A stretch of DNA of 64,000 bases from Apium graveolens. Taxonomy: Eukaryota; Streptophyta; Magnoliopsida; Apiales; Apiaceae. Under the pieces are notes generated by a model, which saw only the letters and a program-made list of their open reading frames with translations, did not search any database and was not told the DNA's origin. The translations under genes and the position numbers were made by a program. Below, piece after piece: positions 10,375-22,492 of this stretch. Position 1 is the stretch's first letter. Every line of letters starts with the position of its first letter. The stretch spans positions 299,149,957 to 299,213,956 of the forward strand of contig NC_133650.1 in assembly GCF_009905375.1 (NCBI RefSeq). Reading direction: 5' to 3'.

Positions 10375-13300
10375 ATTTAGTGTTATAGATTGAAGAGTAC
10401 ATCAAAATTATTGTCAACCTAATAATTTCAGCAAGGCAGACTTTAGTATAGCCTAGGCTATGGTAAGTCAACACCTGATAATCCCATGTATGTTGTGAAT
10501 GTTTGCTGAAGGAGATTCAAGTGGTACAAGCAAAAGTTTGGTAACTAATTTTAGTTAAAGAGATGGGAAAAAGTATTTTGTATATGTCAGCCTGTTTCAA
10601 AGTTTTATGTCCTAAGTTTCATTAATATTAAGAGTTTCATGTTAGAGAAGGTCTCCGTATTTTAGTTTTTCAAATTCTATTCATATCATAAACTTGGTGT
10701 GTAAGATGCACTCTATACGTGTCACACACTAGGCTTTTATTTGTGTTTTAATCAAAACTTGAATGTTTCAAGAGTTTCAAGCTAGAGACAGTACTTCAGA
10801 TTATCAAGTTTGTCAAATTTTCAGCTGTGTAAACATGATTTTACACTTTTATTAGGCCTTGCACTTCTTTTAGTATATATTTATGTGAAATTATCAATAG
10901 TACTCCTCTACGGGTTTCACATGCTGTATACTCTACAGTGTTCTATACACCTTTTTATATAAAAGTACCTCTTAAGATGCTTTTAGTGACTCCTTCAAGA
11001 CTGCAAGACAGCGAGTAATATTTGTTAAACTTTAGCACTATTGCTTTCTCTGTTTCATGTTAGGATCCGAATGGAAATTTTTTCTTATATTTTGCAGCTG
11101 CTCTAATGGGCAAACTTTCAGTAAATACTATATAGATTTGTAGATTAATTGTTGCACATTTTGTGAATATTAAAAATAAAAAATACTGTTATTGTCTAAT
11201 AAGAATACTCAATAAGTTCTAATTTTTGTCTATTTATAGATTTTGTAGTCCGGTGTATTAATCTTTCATATTGTATTTTTACTTACAAAATTTATAGTTG
11301 AATTTTAAACTTTAGTAAGTACTCTTCAGAATTATAAATTTTACATTTTTTGATTGAATAAACTATTTCAATATATGTCTTTTTCTTTAATTTTACCATT
11401 CTAACAAAAATTTCGTGACATATTTATATTAACATAACAAAATTATAGTTTTACTAAATTTAACACTAACGGATACCATTTCAACTTTAAAAAATATTTA
11501 TGTTACTACAATGATCATTCTTATATTTTTTTCCCAACAAAAATTGTTAGACGCCCGTGCGCGGAGTAGGCCTGTCAATGGAGTGAAAATTCGCTCCGAC
11601 CCGATTCGATCCGGGATCATTTTAGCGAATATGGATCGACCTATTAAAAATCTAATTCAGGATCCGATCCGATAAGAAAAATTCAATTATAAATAGAGCG
11701 AATATGGATTTATGCCGATCTGATTCGTTAATAACCCGATCAGGTTATATATTATAATAAAAAATATTTTTCATTATTTCTAATTTAGAAGCCTTATCTT
11801 TAGGTTGAATGAAAGCCAATTATCTATACTTATTCGGTCCAGTAGTATACATGGTCCAGTCCATATGTTGAGGCGAGTTATACTGTAGGAATAGTTCTTT
11901 TTGAAGTCGATAATAATTATTTAATCATCTATGTTTAAGTTGAAAATATGCAGGATCATTAAACTGAGTCTCCAGACCTTAGCTAGAAACCTAGTATTAT
12001 AGTAATATACATAAATGGAGCGGATATCAGATTTGAAATTCGTGATCCGAACGGATCCAGATATGGATCGACCTATAAAAAATCTGAGGCTGATTCATCG
12101 GAAAACCCATATTGGGCCGAAACTGGACCGTTATTGATTTATTTAATTAATTTATGTAAAAAATCTAGTTTATACAATTTATTATTGATTTTTCTTTCAA
12201 ATTTATATACATAAAAACGTTATGTTACTTGGTAATGCAATAAAAATTTGTAAGTAAGTACATAACTTATTATTTTAATAGTAAATATTTATCTTTAAAT
12301 GTATAAATATCAATACTTTATTACGTAAAGTACGAAATTTAGTAATTTAGAGGGTAATGTCGATCTGTTTTATCACATTAATTTATTATCAATTAATTTA
12401 GATCATCGAAATATTATATGTGTAAATATTTATTTTTTATATATGACTTTTTAAGACATAAAGTAAAGTTAAAATAAATATATATATATATATAATAATT
12501 CAGCTCCATTGAATGTTCCTTTATCAAAAAAAGTTTATCAAATTTAAATGTACGCAACCTGTCCCCCAAAATATTTAGACAAAAGCATAAAGGCTCACAT
12601 TTAAATTTTCATAACAAACATAATAAAATTGACGCTGATAAATAATATCAAATGTTATTACTACTAGTATTTTTTACCCACACTCCGCGCTAGGCCTGTT
12701 AATGTAACAGGTTTGGATGGATCGATCTAAATCTATATACATATCTATTTCTTTACCTATTTCAATTTTATTTTATATCGGACTCTATATCATTATGATC
12801 TATATTATATTATAATAGACGAAATATTAAAAGTTTGGTAGTTGGTCGGTCAATACCTGCTGAAATTATTTAATTACCATTATTTAATTATTTAATTCTA
12901 ATTACTGGGTCGATCAAGTTCAATTCTAATTGATATTGAAGTCAACTTCCTCTATTACTTTACCGATTTTAATTCTATTTTATATCGAACTCTATATCAT
13001 TATAATTTATATTAAATTCTACTTCTTTTACCAATTTAAATTTTAATTTATATTGAATTTTATAGTATTCTAATTTATTACTTAGGACTAAATTAAATTT
13101 AAGCAGACTTAATATAATTTTTAAGATTTAGTTGATATATAATGTGACCCGGGTTAAGATAAAATAATATACTATCAATCCCCCTAAAAAATTATACTAA
13201 TGAACTTGGATAAACAAAATAATATATTTTACTTATACAGGAAAAAATACATTATACAATTAATTCAGACTAACAAAAAACTAAAATAAAAATATAATTC

Positions 13301-14092
13301 GACCAACAAAAATAAAATCATATATACTAATTATTCAAACTAAAACAAAATTATCTTATAGATCTAGACTTTAAAAAAAATTAAAAATATACTAAAAATA
13401 ATTAGTTTGATTTGGTCGGTGTATTAGGCATTGGGCTAAAATAAAATAATATAAACCACTGATTCGAGATAAATTAAATTAATATTACACTAAGTATAAT
13501 TCGTATACTATTGATATGAACTAAAAAATTAAATTTTACTTAAAACATAAATATTTTTTATTTTAAAATATACATAGAATTATGAATAAAACTATATCGT
13601 TCAATCAGTAATATTATCTTTTTGAAATATCTTTTATAGAGTTATATTTAATCGATTATTGTCTTTTTCAAATATTTTTTATAGAGTTATAGTTAATCGA
13701 TTAAGTAATCGCCAATAATATTTTTTTAAGGTTCCAACAAAATGAAGACATTATATTTTTACCCTCAATAAAATAATAATTTCGTTATAATAATATTTCT
13801 CTCCCCCTATCAATGTTATCACTTTAAATAAGTTTAAATGTTCTAAAAAGTTATGAACATATACGTCTACTAATATAATTATCATGAAGTCATATTATTT
13901 AAAATTTTAAATGAACAAAATTAAGAATTGAATTCAATATATTTTTCTAAAAAAATATATAATAAGCTAGTATTAATAAATAGATAATACAATATATTTT
14001 TTCTCATTTTTCACACAACAATAATAACTTAGTTTTTATACATTATATTAATTACACATACTTCAAAAGGTAAGTAAGTGTATAAATATATA
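10375..14092. other. AT-rich spacer with a decayed repeat
   Basis: No gene found in 3.7 kb. About 11574..12130 is rich in GATCCGATCCGAT-type words and starts TAGGCCTGTCAATGG. A second similar start, TAGGCCTGTTAATG, lies at about 12692. The two are bracketed by GCGCGGAG (about 11565) and its complement CTCCGCGC (about 12683), perhaps relics of a DNA transposon's ends. The family could not be fixed. Confidence 0.45.
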
Positions 14093-14863
14093 CTAGCATA
14101 TGACCCGTACGATGTACTGATTGCTTTTAACACTTGAATGATCTTTAATAATATAATTATAACTTAAAATTATTATATTTTGATATATATTTTCAATAGT
14201 TGAAAAATAAATTGAAGAACATAATAAGTTCTAATAATAAATGTTGTGTGATAATTTAAGACTTTACTGAAAATAAATAATATAATATAATATAATATGT
14301 TGTTCATGGGACTCAAGCCCTCAACCTATGAAAATTGTTAAAATAAAGAATATAAAAGTTTAAATATAATAAGTTGTTGACGGGGTTCGAACTTTGGATT
14401 AATGAGAGCAGTTTAAATATTAATATAATATTATTTTATTATTACATCCAACGGTTCCCATCTATCTGACTTTAGATCTGACAGTTGTTATTTGTCGTAT
14501 CAAACGACTGTACCGAACAACTGACTACCAAATAGAGGATGTTTTGTGATAATTTGAGACTTGACTGAAAATAAATAATATAATATAATATGTTGTTCAC
14601 GGGACTCGAACCCTGAACCTGTAGAAATTATTAAAATAAAGAATATAAAAGTTTAAATATAATAAGCTGTTGACGGGGTTCGAACCCCGAATCCATGTAA
14701 GTAGTTTAATATTAATATAATAATTTTTATTATTGCATCCAACGGTTCTCATATATCTGACTTTAAATCTAGCGGTTGTTATTTGTCGTACCAAACAACT
14801 GTACCGAGCAACCGACTACCAAATAGAAGGTGTTCTGCTTATAATAGTATAGTATAGTATAGA
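14093..14863 (-). mobile_element. Non-autonomous Helitron B (771 bp)
   Basis: The minus-strand 5' end at 14863 reads TCTATACTATACTATACTAT. The 3' end at 14093 is CTAG followed by T, with a decayed hairpin just inside (plus strand CCCGTACGATGTACTG, from CCCGTGCGATGCACGG). The interior is two tandem copies of a unit of about 300 bp. No ORF is meaningful. Its 5' end touches the 3' end of the next Helitron with no base between. Confidence 0.75.
14240..14836. repeat. Two tandem copies of an about 300-bp unit inside Helitron B
   Basis: Unit 1 (about 14240..14540) and unit 2 (about 14541..14836) share long words: GATAATTTGAGACTTGACTG, ATATGTTGTTCACGGGACTC, TTGACGGGGTTCGAACCCC and CAACGGTTCTCATATATCTG. 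By eye they are close to 90 percent alike. Related sequence appears in the small Helitron at 630..830. Confidence 0.7.
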
Positions 14864-15632
14864 CTAGCCTGGAAGCTGTGCGATGCACGGGGTACCTAGT
14901 CAAGTGTTAAATGATTTGTTTTTTATATATTTATTTTTTTTATTTTAATTTATTTATCTTTCAACTATAATGACCTTTTGTGTTATTTCTGATTGATTTT
15001 TTTTTAATTCTATCTTAAGAGATTAAAAAAGTTAATAACAAAACTTTTTGAATTCTTAACAGCTTTAGTTTTTTCTTGCTAAAAACTTCATTTAACAATT
15101 TTTATAGTTGTTCTAGTCTTCTAGAAGGCATATATATACTCAACAGTTGAGTTTACTAAATTTAAATTTCTTTTTCATTTTCCCTTTAATTCGTAAAGAT
15201 GTACAATTCATTTATATATCCTCACTTACTTAGTAAGTGTACTCATTTTTCTCTTTATGAACAGTAGCTATGTAGACATGTCTCCTACAAAGTAAATATA
15301 AGAAATATAGTGAAGACTGAAGAGGTTGATAATAGTAACTTAATTAAATTATTATATATTAATTAATAACATTAATTATTAACATGCGAAATATATGGAG
15401 GATTTCTGCTAAGACTTGCATTAGTAGAGTTTTGGCCATGATGGGAGTGTGCAAGTGTTGGTAGTTATGTAGGACATGTAATTTTACCTTTAATTAAAAG
15501 GAATTAACGTGTTTCTAAATTAATTATATGTATATTTTTATTTTTTTTGAAAAATGTTAATAATTTTTTTTGGAAGGTGTTAACCAACCAACCAATTTAT
15601 CCTATGTTTTGCTTATAATAGTATAGTATAGA
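14864..15632 (-). mobile_element. Non-autonomous Helitron C (769 bp)
   Basis: The minus-strand 5' end at 15632 (after host A) is TCTATACTATACTATTATAAGC. The 3' end at 14864 is CTAG with the best-kept hairpin of the family, plus-strand GCTGTGCGATGCACGGGG (stem GTGC/GCAC). The T that must follow CTAG is the first base of Helitron B. The interior is not similar to that of B, so only the ends define the family. No coding sequence. Confidence 0.75.
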
Positions 15633-15827
15633 TACACACATAAAAGCCATTAAATACTTATGCAATGATATTTATGAGGAGGGTATTATGACTTAATTTA
15701 GTCAATATTGAAACTATTAAAATTGAAAGAATGTTAAAAATACCAAATTTTAATTCATGATTAACAAAATACCCATACTCAAAGATGATGGCGGAAATTA
15801 CCCATTTAAAGACTCTAATATAAAATG

Positions 15828-16549
15828 TAGGGGTGAGTATCAGTCGGTTTGGACGGTTTGGAGGGTCCAAACCGAACCAAACCGAAGTTAGCGGTTTCCT
15901 TAAAGTCCAATCCGAAACCAAACCGTTATGTGAAAAAACCAAACCAAACCAATCCGTTTAAAACGGTTCGGTTCGGTTTGGTTTCGGTTTTAACCATTAT
16001 TTCTATAAAACAAAGTTAAAAATTAAATTAAACTTGAACTTGTAAATAAGACTCGAAAGTTTGTTTCATATTATAGAATTATATTTTTTATTATAATCAT
16101 ATTCAAAATGATTATATAAATATTATGACTTTGAGATATTAAAAAAGGTAAGAAGACGAGAAAGATGCGAACAACTCTCATACTTTTATTGAATAAAAAT
16201 AAAAATAATGAAAATATAACACATACATAAATATTAATATCTTAGAATAAAATATTAAGGTTAGTTCTTTTATATGTTTTAGTTTACACATATGTTATAA
16301 ATTGTAAATTTATTATTAATTGCACATTACTAATATATGCATATTATTATTTCATTCTAAATATGCGGTTCGGTTCGGTTTGGTTATTTCGGTCGATTTG
16401 GAGGTAAAAACCGAAACCAAACCGAAAAAATTCGGTTTTTAAAATGTCAATCCAAAACCGAACCGAACCGTTAGTAAACCGTAAAATTCGGTTTGGACGG
16501 TTTGGATTGGGCGGTTTCGGTCGGTTTGGCCAATTTATGCTCAGCCCTA
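15828..16549. mobile_element. Non-autonomous hAT-type element (722 bp) with 8-bp duplication
   Basis: Both sides are flanked by the same 8 bp, ATAAAATG (15820..15827 and 16550..16557). The ends are TAGGGGTGAGTAT and, reverse-complemented, TAGGGCTGAGCAT. An 8-bp duplication with short terminal repeats is the mark of the hAT superfamily. Both arms are filled with long inverted runs of the words CGGTTTGG and CCAAACCG (15840..15990 and 16365..16535), so a transcript would fold into a strong hairpin. There is no transposase; the open frames here come from the repeated words. Confidence 0.8.
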
Positions 16550-16557
16550 ATAAAATG

Positions 16558-17480
16558 TGTATTGCATACTTACCTAGCACATCCACCCCCTTCTTAACTC
16601 CCCGCTTCTTCTGCAACCCATTTTTGATTGTCGCACACCATCTTTAAACCTCATGCCTCTCTTTTGATAAACATGTTATAACATAAAACATTCAAATCGA
16701 GTAATCGTATGATTTGGAGGCATATATTTAATTGAGTGAACTCAGTGTAGCTGGTTGATTTAACTGTATATGTATAGTTGATGTATTTGTAGGTTGTAGC
16801 CGGTGATGTTTGGGGATCAAGGGTGAATTTGGAATTACGCAATTGTTATTCGGGTATTTGAGAAGTACGCATGTTTGAGTCAGGTATCTTTTAGAATACC
16901 CCAGTCGCTTACGTGTATTTGGTAAAATTTTCTGAATATTACCCTAGTTATAGATGCGTATCAAACAATGCTGCAGAAAAGAATGCGTATTGTGTTGTAC
17001 CGAATGGTAAATGCATGTTCCATCTGGTATCTATAATCATCTCATTCAGAATTCGTTATATTGCTACACTCATTTAGAAAAATCGGTACTCTTAACCATA
17101 ACCCCTATAAAATTTGTATAGGGTAGAGAACAAGAAAAATATTTACAAGAAAAATATTTTGGTAAATATTTTTTTTACAAAGTGTACTATTAAAATAGGA
17201 TGGAAAGAGTAATATTTTACCGAAAATGTTATTTGCAGAGGCGTGTAAAATGAAGTGAAAAGATCAAATTACCTCGCATGAAGTGCAGGTTTATGTTTTG
17301 AATGATATGTTATCACGAACAATTTTGTCTTTTCACTTTTAATTTACTCTGAAAATTAAAAAAAATTAACTATACATTTAACATTTTTTTATTTTTATTT
17401 TTTTGGTGCATAGTTATGCATTCAAAAATAATATTTTTTTCCTATTGAAGAGTTTTGATTTGTTGATGGTAACAAATGGC
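16558..17480. other. AT-rich spacer
   Basis: No gene or element end recognised between the hAT-type element and the LINE target duplication. Confidence 0.45.
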
Positions 17481-17534
17481 TTGTGAAAAGTTATTCTTTT
17501 TTTTACGGAATTCGGGTGTGTTATTCCATTAAAT

Positions 17535-19649
17535 CATGAAGAATATAATCCTTAACTTTAATTTAATCGAAACAAAACTCCAATCAAAGATATGATCAGG
17601 AAACATATGTGACACATGAGCAAGTTCATGTGCCGCCATATTCGCAGAACGTTTAATAAAATACAACCTATGTTTTTATAATTTCGAGTTATCTCCCTAC
17701 ACTCCTCGATCATTTAACCAGTCTCGATCGCATTGGTGTGACAATCCTAATCAGCTAAACCAACACAAGACAATCAGACTCGACAGTAATTGAGGAACCC
17801 TCCATCTCCTTCGCCCTGCTCAACGCTTCTTTAACTGCCATTACTTCCACCAAGGTTGGTTCCATTACTTTTGGTTTAGTTCTCGATTTAGCTGAGTACA
17901 GATGTCAATCATGGTTACGAGCTACCAGACCATAACCTGACATTCCCCGATCTTGGAAGATAGCTGCATCCGCTGTGATCTTTACTTCATTGTAGTGTGG
18001 TTTCGCCCAGCGTACAGTCCCATCACCCTCTACCGTAGGTACGAGAGGCACTAAAACACCTCTAATCTGAGTTGTTGTCCACTGTGAAAGATACTCCCAA
18101 GTTTTTTCAATTATTTTCAGAATTAACCATCTTTTACAACTCCAAACCAGATCATTACGTGATCTCCATATTGACCAACACAAAGTTACAAACATTGCTT
18201 TATTGTTGATTGACTGGCCAACTAGGTTCTGAGCTAACCATTCTTTGAACTCCCAGGTCCCCTCAGTGATAATATTTGGTTTAAAAATGTGCCAGCACGT
18301 CGCATCTATTTTGCATTGTATTAGAGCATGTACAATTGTTTCTGCTCCCTCATTATAAACCGGGCATATGTTGTTTACCTGCACATGTTTAGTTTGCAAT
18401 TGAGTTAGTGTAGGCAAGCAATATGTTAAAGCTCTCCAAACTAAATTAAGAACTTGAGGCGGGGCTTTTATATTCCACAAATTCTTCTAAAAATCAATGT
18501 TGTTGCGCTCATGCCACGCATGTTTTTGTGTTTGCCGAAGTTTATAAGCACTTTTGGCAGTATAGTGTCATGTATGCTCCAGATTCCAAATCAAGGTGTC
18601 ATTATTCAACTCATGCTCCACTACCGTGTTGAGAAGACCTTGCTGGTCTCTGTGCTCAAATATATCAGCCAAAATATCCAGATCCCAATCCTTAGTACCT
18701 AGCTGAAACATGGATGCTACCTTTTGATTTACCAACGCCGGAGAATTAGTAGAAACATAAGGATTGTTTCTATCATTCAACCAAGGTTGGTTTAAAATTG
18801 AGATGTCCATTCCATTACCTATTCTCCATCTCGAGCCATCTGCAATCACCTTCCTGGCTTCAAGAATGCTTTTCCAGATAAAACTAGGGCTGCAATCAAG
18901 CTTAGCAGCCATAAAATTTGTATCTGCATAATATCTAGCCTTATATACCTTGGCTAGCAAGCTCTCTAGAAATGTAATTAATCTCCAACACTGTTTCCCC
19001 AGCACTGCGATATTAAAATCTTGCAAGCTTCTAAATCCTAGTCCCCCTAAATATTTATGTCTTGTCATCCTCTCCCAAGACATCCAACCAATTTTTGATT
19101 TATTTTTCCGATCAGAGTTCCAAAAAAAATTTGACATGCAGTGCTCTATATCTCTCAGCATTTCAACAGGAAGTAAGAACACGTTCATAGTATACGATGG
19201 GAGCACCTGAGCCACCGTCTTAATTAAAATCTCCTTAGCAGGTCTAGATATTATCTTCTCACTCCATTTTTGAATGCTTGCCTTCACCTTATCCTATAAG
19301 TACCCAAAAATAATCGACTTGTTACGACCCAAAATATTTGGAAGCCCCAAGTATTTCGAATTTGCATCAGCCTCCAGAATTTGTAATTCGTGGCAAACCC
19401 AGATTTTTGTTATACTCAATTACATTGGCACTAAAAAATACCGAGACTTGCTCTTGTTAATTCGTTGGCCTGAAGCATTTTCATACAAACTTAACAACTC
19501 AACAATCTTCATGGCTTGCCTTTGGTCCGTTTTGCAGTAGATATAACCGTCATCCGCAAACAAAGAATGACTTATCATTGGAGCTTTCTTGCAAATACGA
19601 ACCCCATGCAACCATTGTTTATGTTCATAGCATTTGAGAAGAGAAGATA
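17535..19649 (-). pseudogene. LINE ORF2, 3' part: RT end, zf-RVT, RNase H
   Basis: Downstream of the solo LTR, the frame 19659..19420 holds the catalytic box HSLFADDGYIYC and the following SGQRINKSKS. Frame 19287..18568 is the thumb/connection region (PSYTMNVFLLP, FFWNSD, GGLGFRSLQDFN). Frame 18480..17905 is the zf-RVT domain (ending CPVYNEGAETIVHALIQC) followed by the start of RNase H (ITADAAIF, GYGLVARNHD). RNase H then continues past a TGA to VESDCLVLV and RSANMAAHELAHVSH near 17620. Several stops and shifts break it. RNase H at the C-terminus is normal for plant L1-type elements. Confidence 0.85.
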
Positions 19650-21032
19650 TGTTGTGCAAGACATGTATGTATTATAACAAGACTATATAACATTGACAAC
19701 CCTAAGATTTAGTTGTATGATAGTCTTAATCTGTATTTTCTATTGTATTACTTGAGTCTGTAAAAATGTTAAAAATCAGACTGGAGTATTTTTCTATAAA
19801 CAGTCTCAAGCCTAAGAATAAACTCTCGAAGAAGATCAACAAGATCATGCCTCAGAGAAAAGGTGAAGAAGCTTGGAGTTGAATAAATTTGCTTTAGGAA
19901 AAATGTTCTATGTCAAGATATTTACAAGTCATATATCAAGTCATGTAGAGAATTCATTCAAGAACTCCAAAATGACTTATCGAGAAGTCCAAAATAGCTA
20001 ATAGAGAAGTCTCAGAGATATCGACAAGTCAAATGAAGTTGTGAAGATTGGAGATATCGGCAAGTCATTTCTGCATATAGAGAACTCATAGATATCGACA
20101 AGTTAAAATGAAGATATGAAGATTGGAGATATCGACAAGTCAATTTCTCATTAGAGATCTCAAAAATATCGAGAAGTCAAAATGCACATAGAGATATCAG
20201 AGGTATCGACAAGTCATTTATACATGCAGAGATTTGGAGACCTCGACAAGCCAAGTTCACTTATAGAGAACTCGGAGATCTTGACAAGTCAAAAACACTT
20301 ATAGAGAAATCAGAGACCTCGACAAGCCAAATCACTTATAGAGAATTCAGAGACGTCGACAAGTCAAAACACTTACAGAGAACTCAGAGATCTCGATAAG
20401 TCATTATACTTATCGAGATGTCAGTTCTCTATACAACAAACTGGAGATCTCGATATGAACCTCAAGTACAGAATGCAGACAAGTTAAAGGTTCAAGAATA
20501 TCAATCAACAAATAATCTAATCACTTAGATTGAAAAGCCTACAAAAGCAGTTTGAAGAGTGCAAGATCAAGAGTCAAGATTAACTGACAAAGGAATATCA
20601 CAAACCTACAAGGTTTGCAAGGATTCACTAAGCCAGAATTGGAAAAGTTTAGAAATAACTTAAAGTAGGGTTTAGTAAATCTTATTGCATGATGTGTAAA
20701 CCTGTGTTTTCTAATCTATAAAGTAAATACTGGTCCTTTATTTTAAAAAGTAACAAACAGATCTAAATTTTCTTGTAGTCTCTCAAGAAAGAAGCTGAGT
20801 TCTTTACTTACAAAGAAACCAGAAATTTGTAGCAAGACATACTTAATTTTAATACAAAATTAAGTGAGTTTTGAAAATGTTGTGTTTGTTGTGCATGCTT
20901 TACTAATTTTGTTAAACACATCTCTACAAATTAGATTGCTTTGTTCACCATCTCCAAATAGTTTGAAAAAACCTAAAAAAATGATAACACATTCACCCCC
21001 CCCCCACTCTGTGTTATACTCAATATCTAACA
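19650..21032 (+). mobile_element. Solo LTR of a Copia retrotransposon (1383 bp)
   Basis: It begins TGTTGTGCAAGACATG, ends ACTCAATATCTAACA, and is flanked on both sides by AGATA (19645..19649 and 21033..21037), a 5-bp duplication. The same LTR family, in the other orientation, stands at 43224..44464 next to a PPT, which proves its identity. The solo form is what remains after recombination between two LTRs. It lies in LINE ORF2 between the SPYLF and FADD motifs. It contains a minisatellite (19960..20450) and a C-rich run near 20996. Confidence 0.9.
19960..20450 (+). repeat. Minisatellite of about 40 bp inside the solo LTR
   Basis: About twelve imperfect units carry the core GAGATATCGACAAGTCA followed by a variable spacer with TATAGAGAACTC. 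Unit length varies from about 30 to 50 bp. The same array, inverted, lies in the related LTR at 43790..44200, so it is part of the LTR and not a local expansion. Confidence 0.8.
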
Positions 21033-21037
21033 AGATA

Positions 21038-22158
21038 AACCTTCCGCACACACAATAAAAAGATAGGGAGATACGGGATCTCCCTGTCTTAAATGATTGG
21101 ACCAATTGTATATTCATTATGAACAATGATGTATTCAACCGTTGAGACATATTGTAAAATCATGTGCGACCACTAATCATTAAAACCCATAGTACGAAGC
21201 ACATCCCTCAAAAATTTCCAATCTGATCATATACTTTAGACATGTCTAGCTTAAGTGCTTATGTGCCATGAACCCATCTTTTCCAAACTTCTTTCTCTTC
21301 AAGTAATGCATAACCTCAAAAGAGATCATAATGTTGTCGGAGATTAGACGCCCAAGTAAAAATGCGCTTTGACTATCCGAGATAATTGTTTCCAACACCT
21401 TCTTGAATCTATTAGTAATAACCTTCGTAATGGTCTTCATGATAACATTATAGAGGGAAATTGGCCCCAACTCAGTGGTTGCTTCTTCTTCGGAATAAAC
21501 ACAATGAATGTAGCATTCATATTGTCTACTATCTCACCTGTTAAGAAAAAATTCCTTGTTAACTAAATGACATCCTTGCCTACAAGCGACCAATTCTTCT
21601 GAAAGAAAGTCGGGGTCATACCATCTGGCCCCGGAGCTTTGTCAGGATGCATATGGAAGGCTATTTTCTTAACTTCTTCGTCCAATATTGGTTTCAACAA
21701 ATCAATGTTTTGCTGATCAATCACCAACTTAAAGATATAGTTCAACACTTCTTTTGTTCGTGTGGTACCTGCTGTAAACAACTGCTGAAAATAACTCATA
21801 ATCTTCTCTTCCAACCCTTCATTCAAGTTGATCCATTCCCCATCATCAGATTTCAACCTCTATATGTGATTGTTTCGTTTTCTTTTATTACATGACGCAT
21901 GAAAGTATTTTGTATTCTTGTCACCTGCTTGCAACCATAGTTGCTTTGATCTCTGTCGTCAGAATACTTCTTTTTGATCCAAGATTAAGTTAGCCTTTTT
22001 CTTTGTACTTTCGAACTCAGCAATCGATTAAGGGTCTCGTTTCTGACGTAGCTCCTTCAATTTAATTTTACATTCTTTAATACGCCTCCCAAAACACCCC
22101 GTGATTTCTCGACCCCAAACTTCCAAACTCTCTACCCATTTTTTCACTTTCTGGCTGA
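21038..22158 (-). pseudogene. LINE ORF2, middle part: reverse transcriptase fingers and palm
   Basis: The minus strand from 22158 gives a linker with AGDKNTKYFHASCNKRKR (about 21900). Next come YFQQLFTAGTT and HPDKAPGPDGMTPTFFQKNW (21563..21856), then PISLYNVIMKTITKVITNRF, DSQSAFLLGRLISDNIM (21246..21470) and, in another frame, QGDPVSPYLFIVCAEGL just before the solo LTR. These are the ordered LINE RT blocks. Stops and at least one shift break it. Confidence 0.85.
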
Positions 22159-22168
22159 CATTTATATC

Positions 22169-22306
22169 GACTTAAATCTCAAAGTAGTCACTGAAGTGAG
22201 GGTGACATATCAAAAATACCCTTCTAGTTATCGGGGTCTCGATGACACCACTCTAGTTGAGAGTAATGACTTTCCCGTTAGTCATGGACGTTGACTTGAC
22301 GGGAGA
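22169..22306 (+). repeat. Left terminal inverted repeat of the MULE
   Basis: It begins GACTTAAATCTCAAAGTAGT and ends GACGGGAGA. It pairs with 27272..27409 over 138 bp with 4 mismatches and lies about 190 bp upstream of the GRF gene start. Confidence 0.9.
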
Positions 22307-22492
22307 GTGGACGTGGCAGAGATGGTTTGGACAGCATGGATGTAACGGTAAAGTCTGTTGACGTGGCTAAATAGCAACGTCTATATGTCATAGTGCTTAT
22401 ACATATATAAACTAGGGTTCTTAGAGTTGAATGAACACAAATCAAAATCCTGTGATTTTCTCCCCAATTCCTTCAGTATAGTTGCTACTCAT

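Noticed and set aside
11560..12700. Inverted GCGCGGAG and CTCCGCGC about 1.1 kb apart as ends of a DNA transposon
   Set aside because: The match is only 8 bp, no target duplication is visible, and the TAGGCCTGT words beside them run in the same direction rather than inverted.
14672..14690. GACGGGGTTCGAACCCCG looks like a tRNA T-arm with a B box
   Set aside because: No acceptor stem, D-arm or anticodon arm can be built around it, and the word occurs in both units of the tandem repeat inside Helitron B.
15658..16647. Open frames rich in Asn, Pro, Arg and Phe, Gly over the hAT-type element
   Set aside because: They are translations of the CGGTTTGG word array in different frames, with no conserved domain.
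19960..20450. Regular repeats suggest a CRISPR array
   Set aside because: Units and spacers both vary, the context is a plant LTR, and the same array stands in another LTR copy. It is a minisatellite.
20995..21006. Run of about ten C as a possible sequencing error or G-quadruplex
   Set aside because: The related LTR has a shorter C run at the same place (ACATTCACCCCC), so it is part of the LTR. A single run cannot form an intramolecular quadruplex.
22427..22492. Upstream ATG at 22427 as start of the GRF gene
   Set aside because: The added 22 residues look unlike the family leader, and the ATG at 22493 gives the usual short Ser-rich start.
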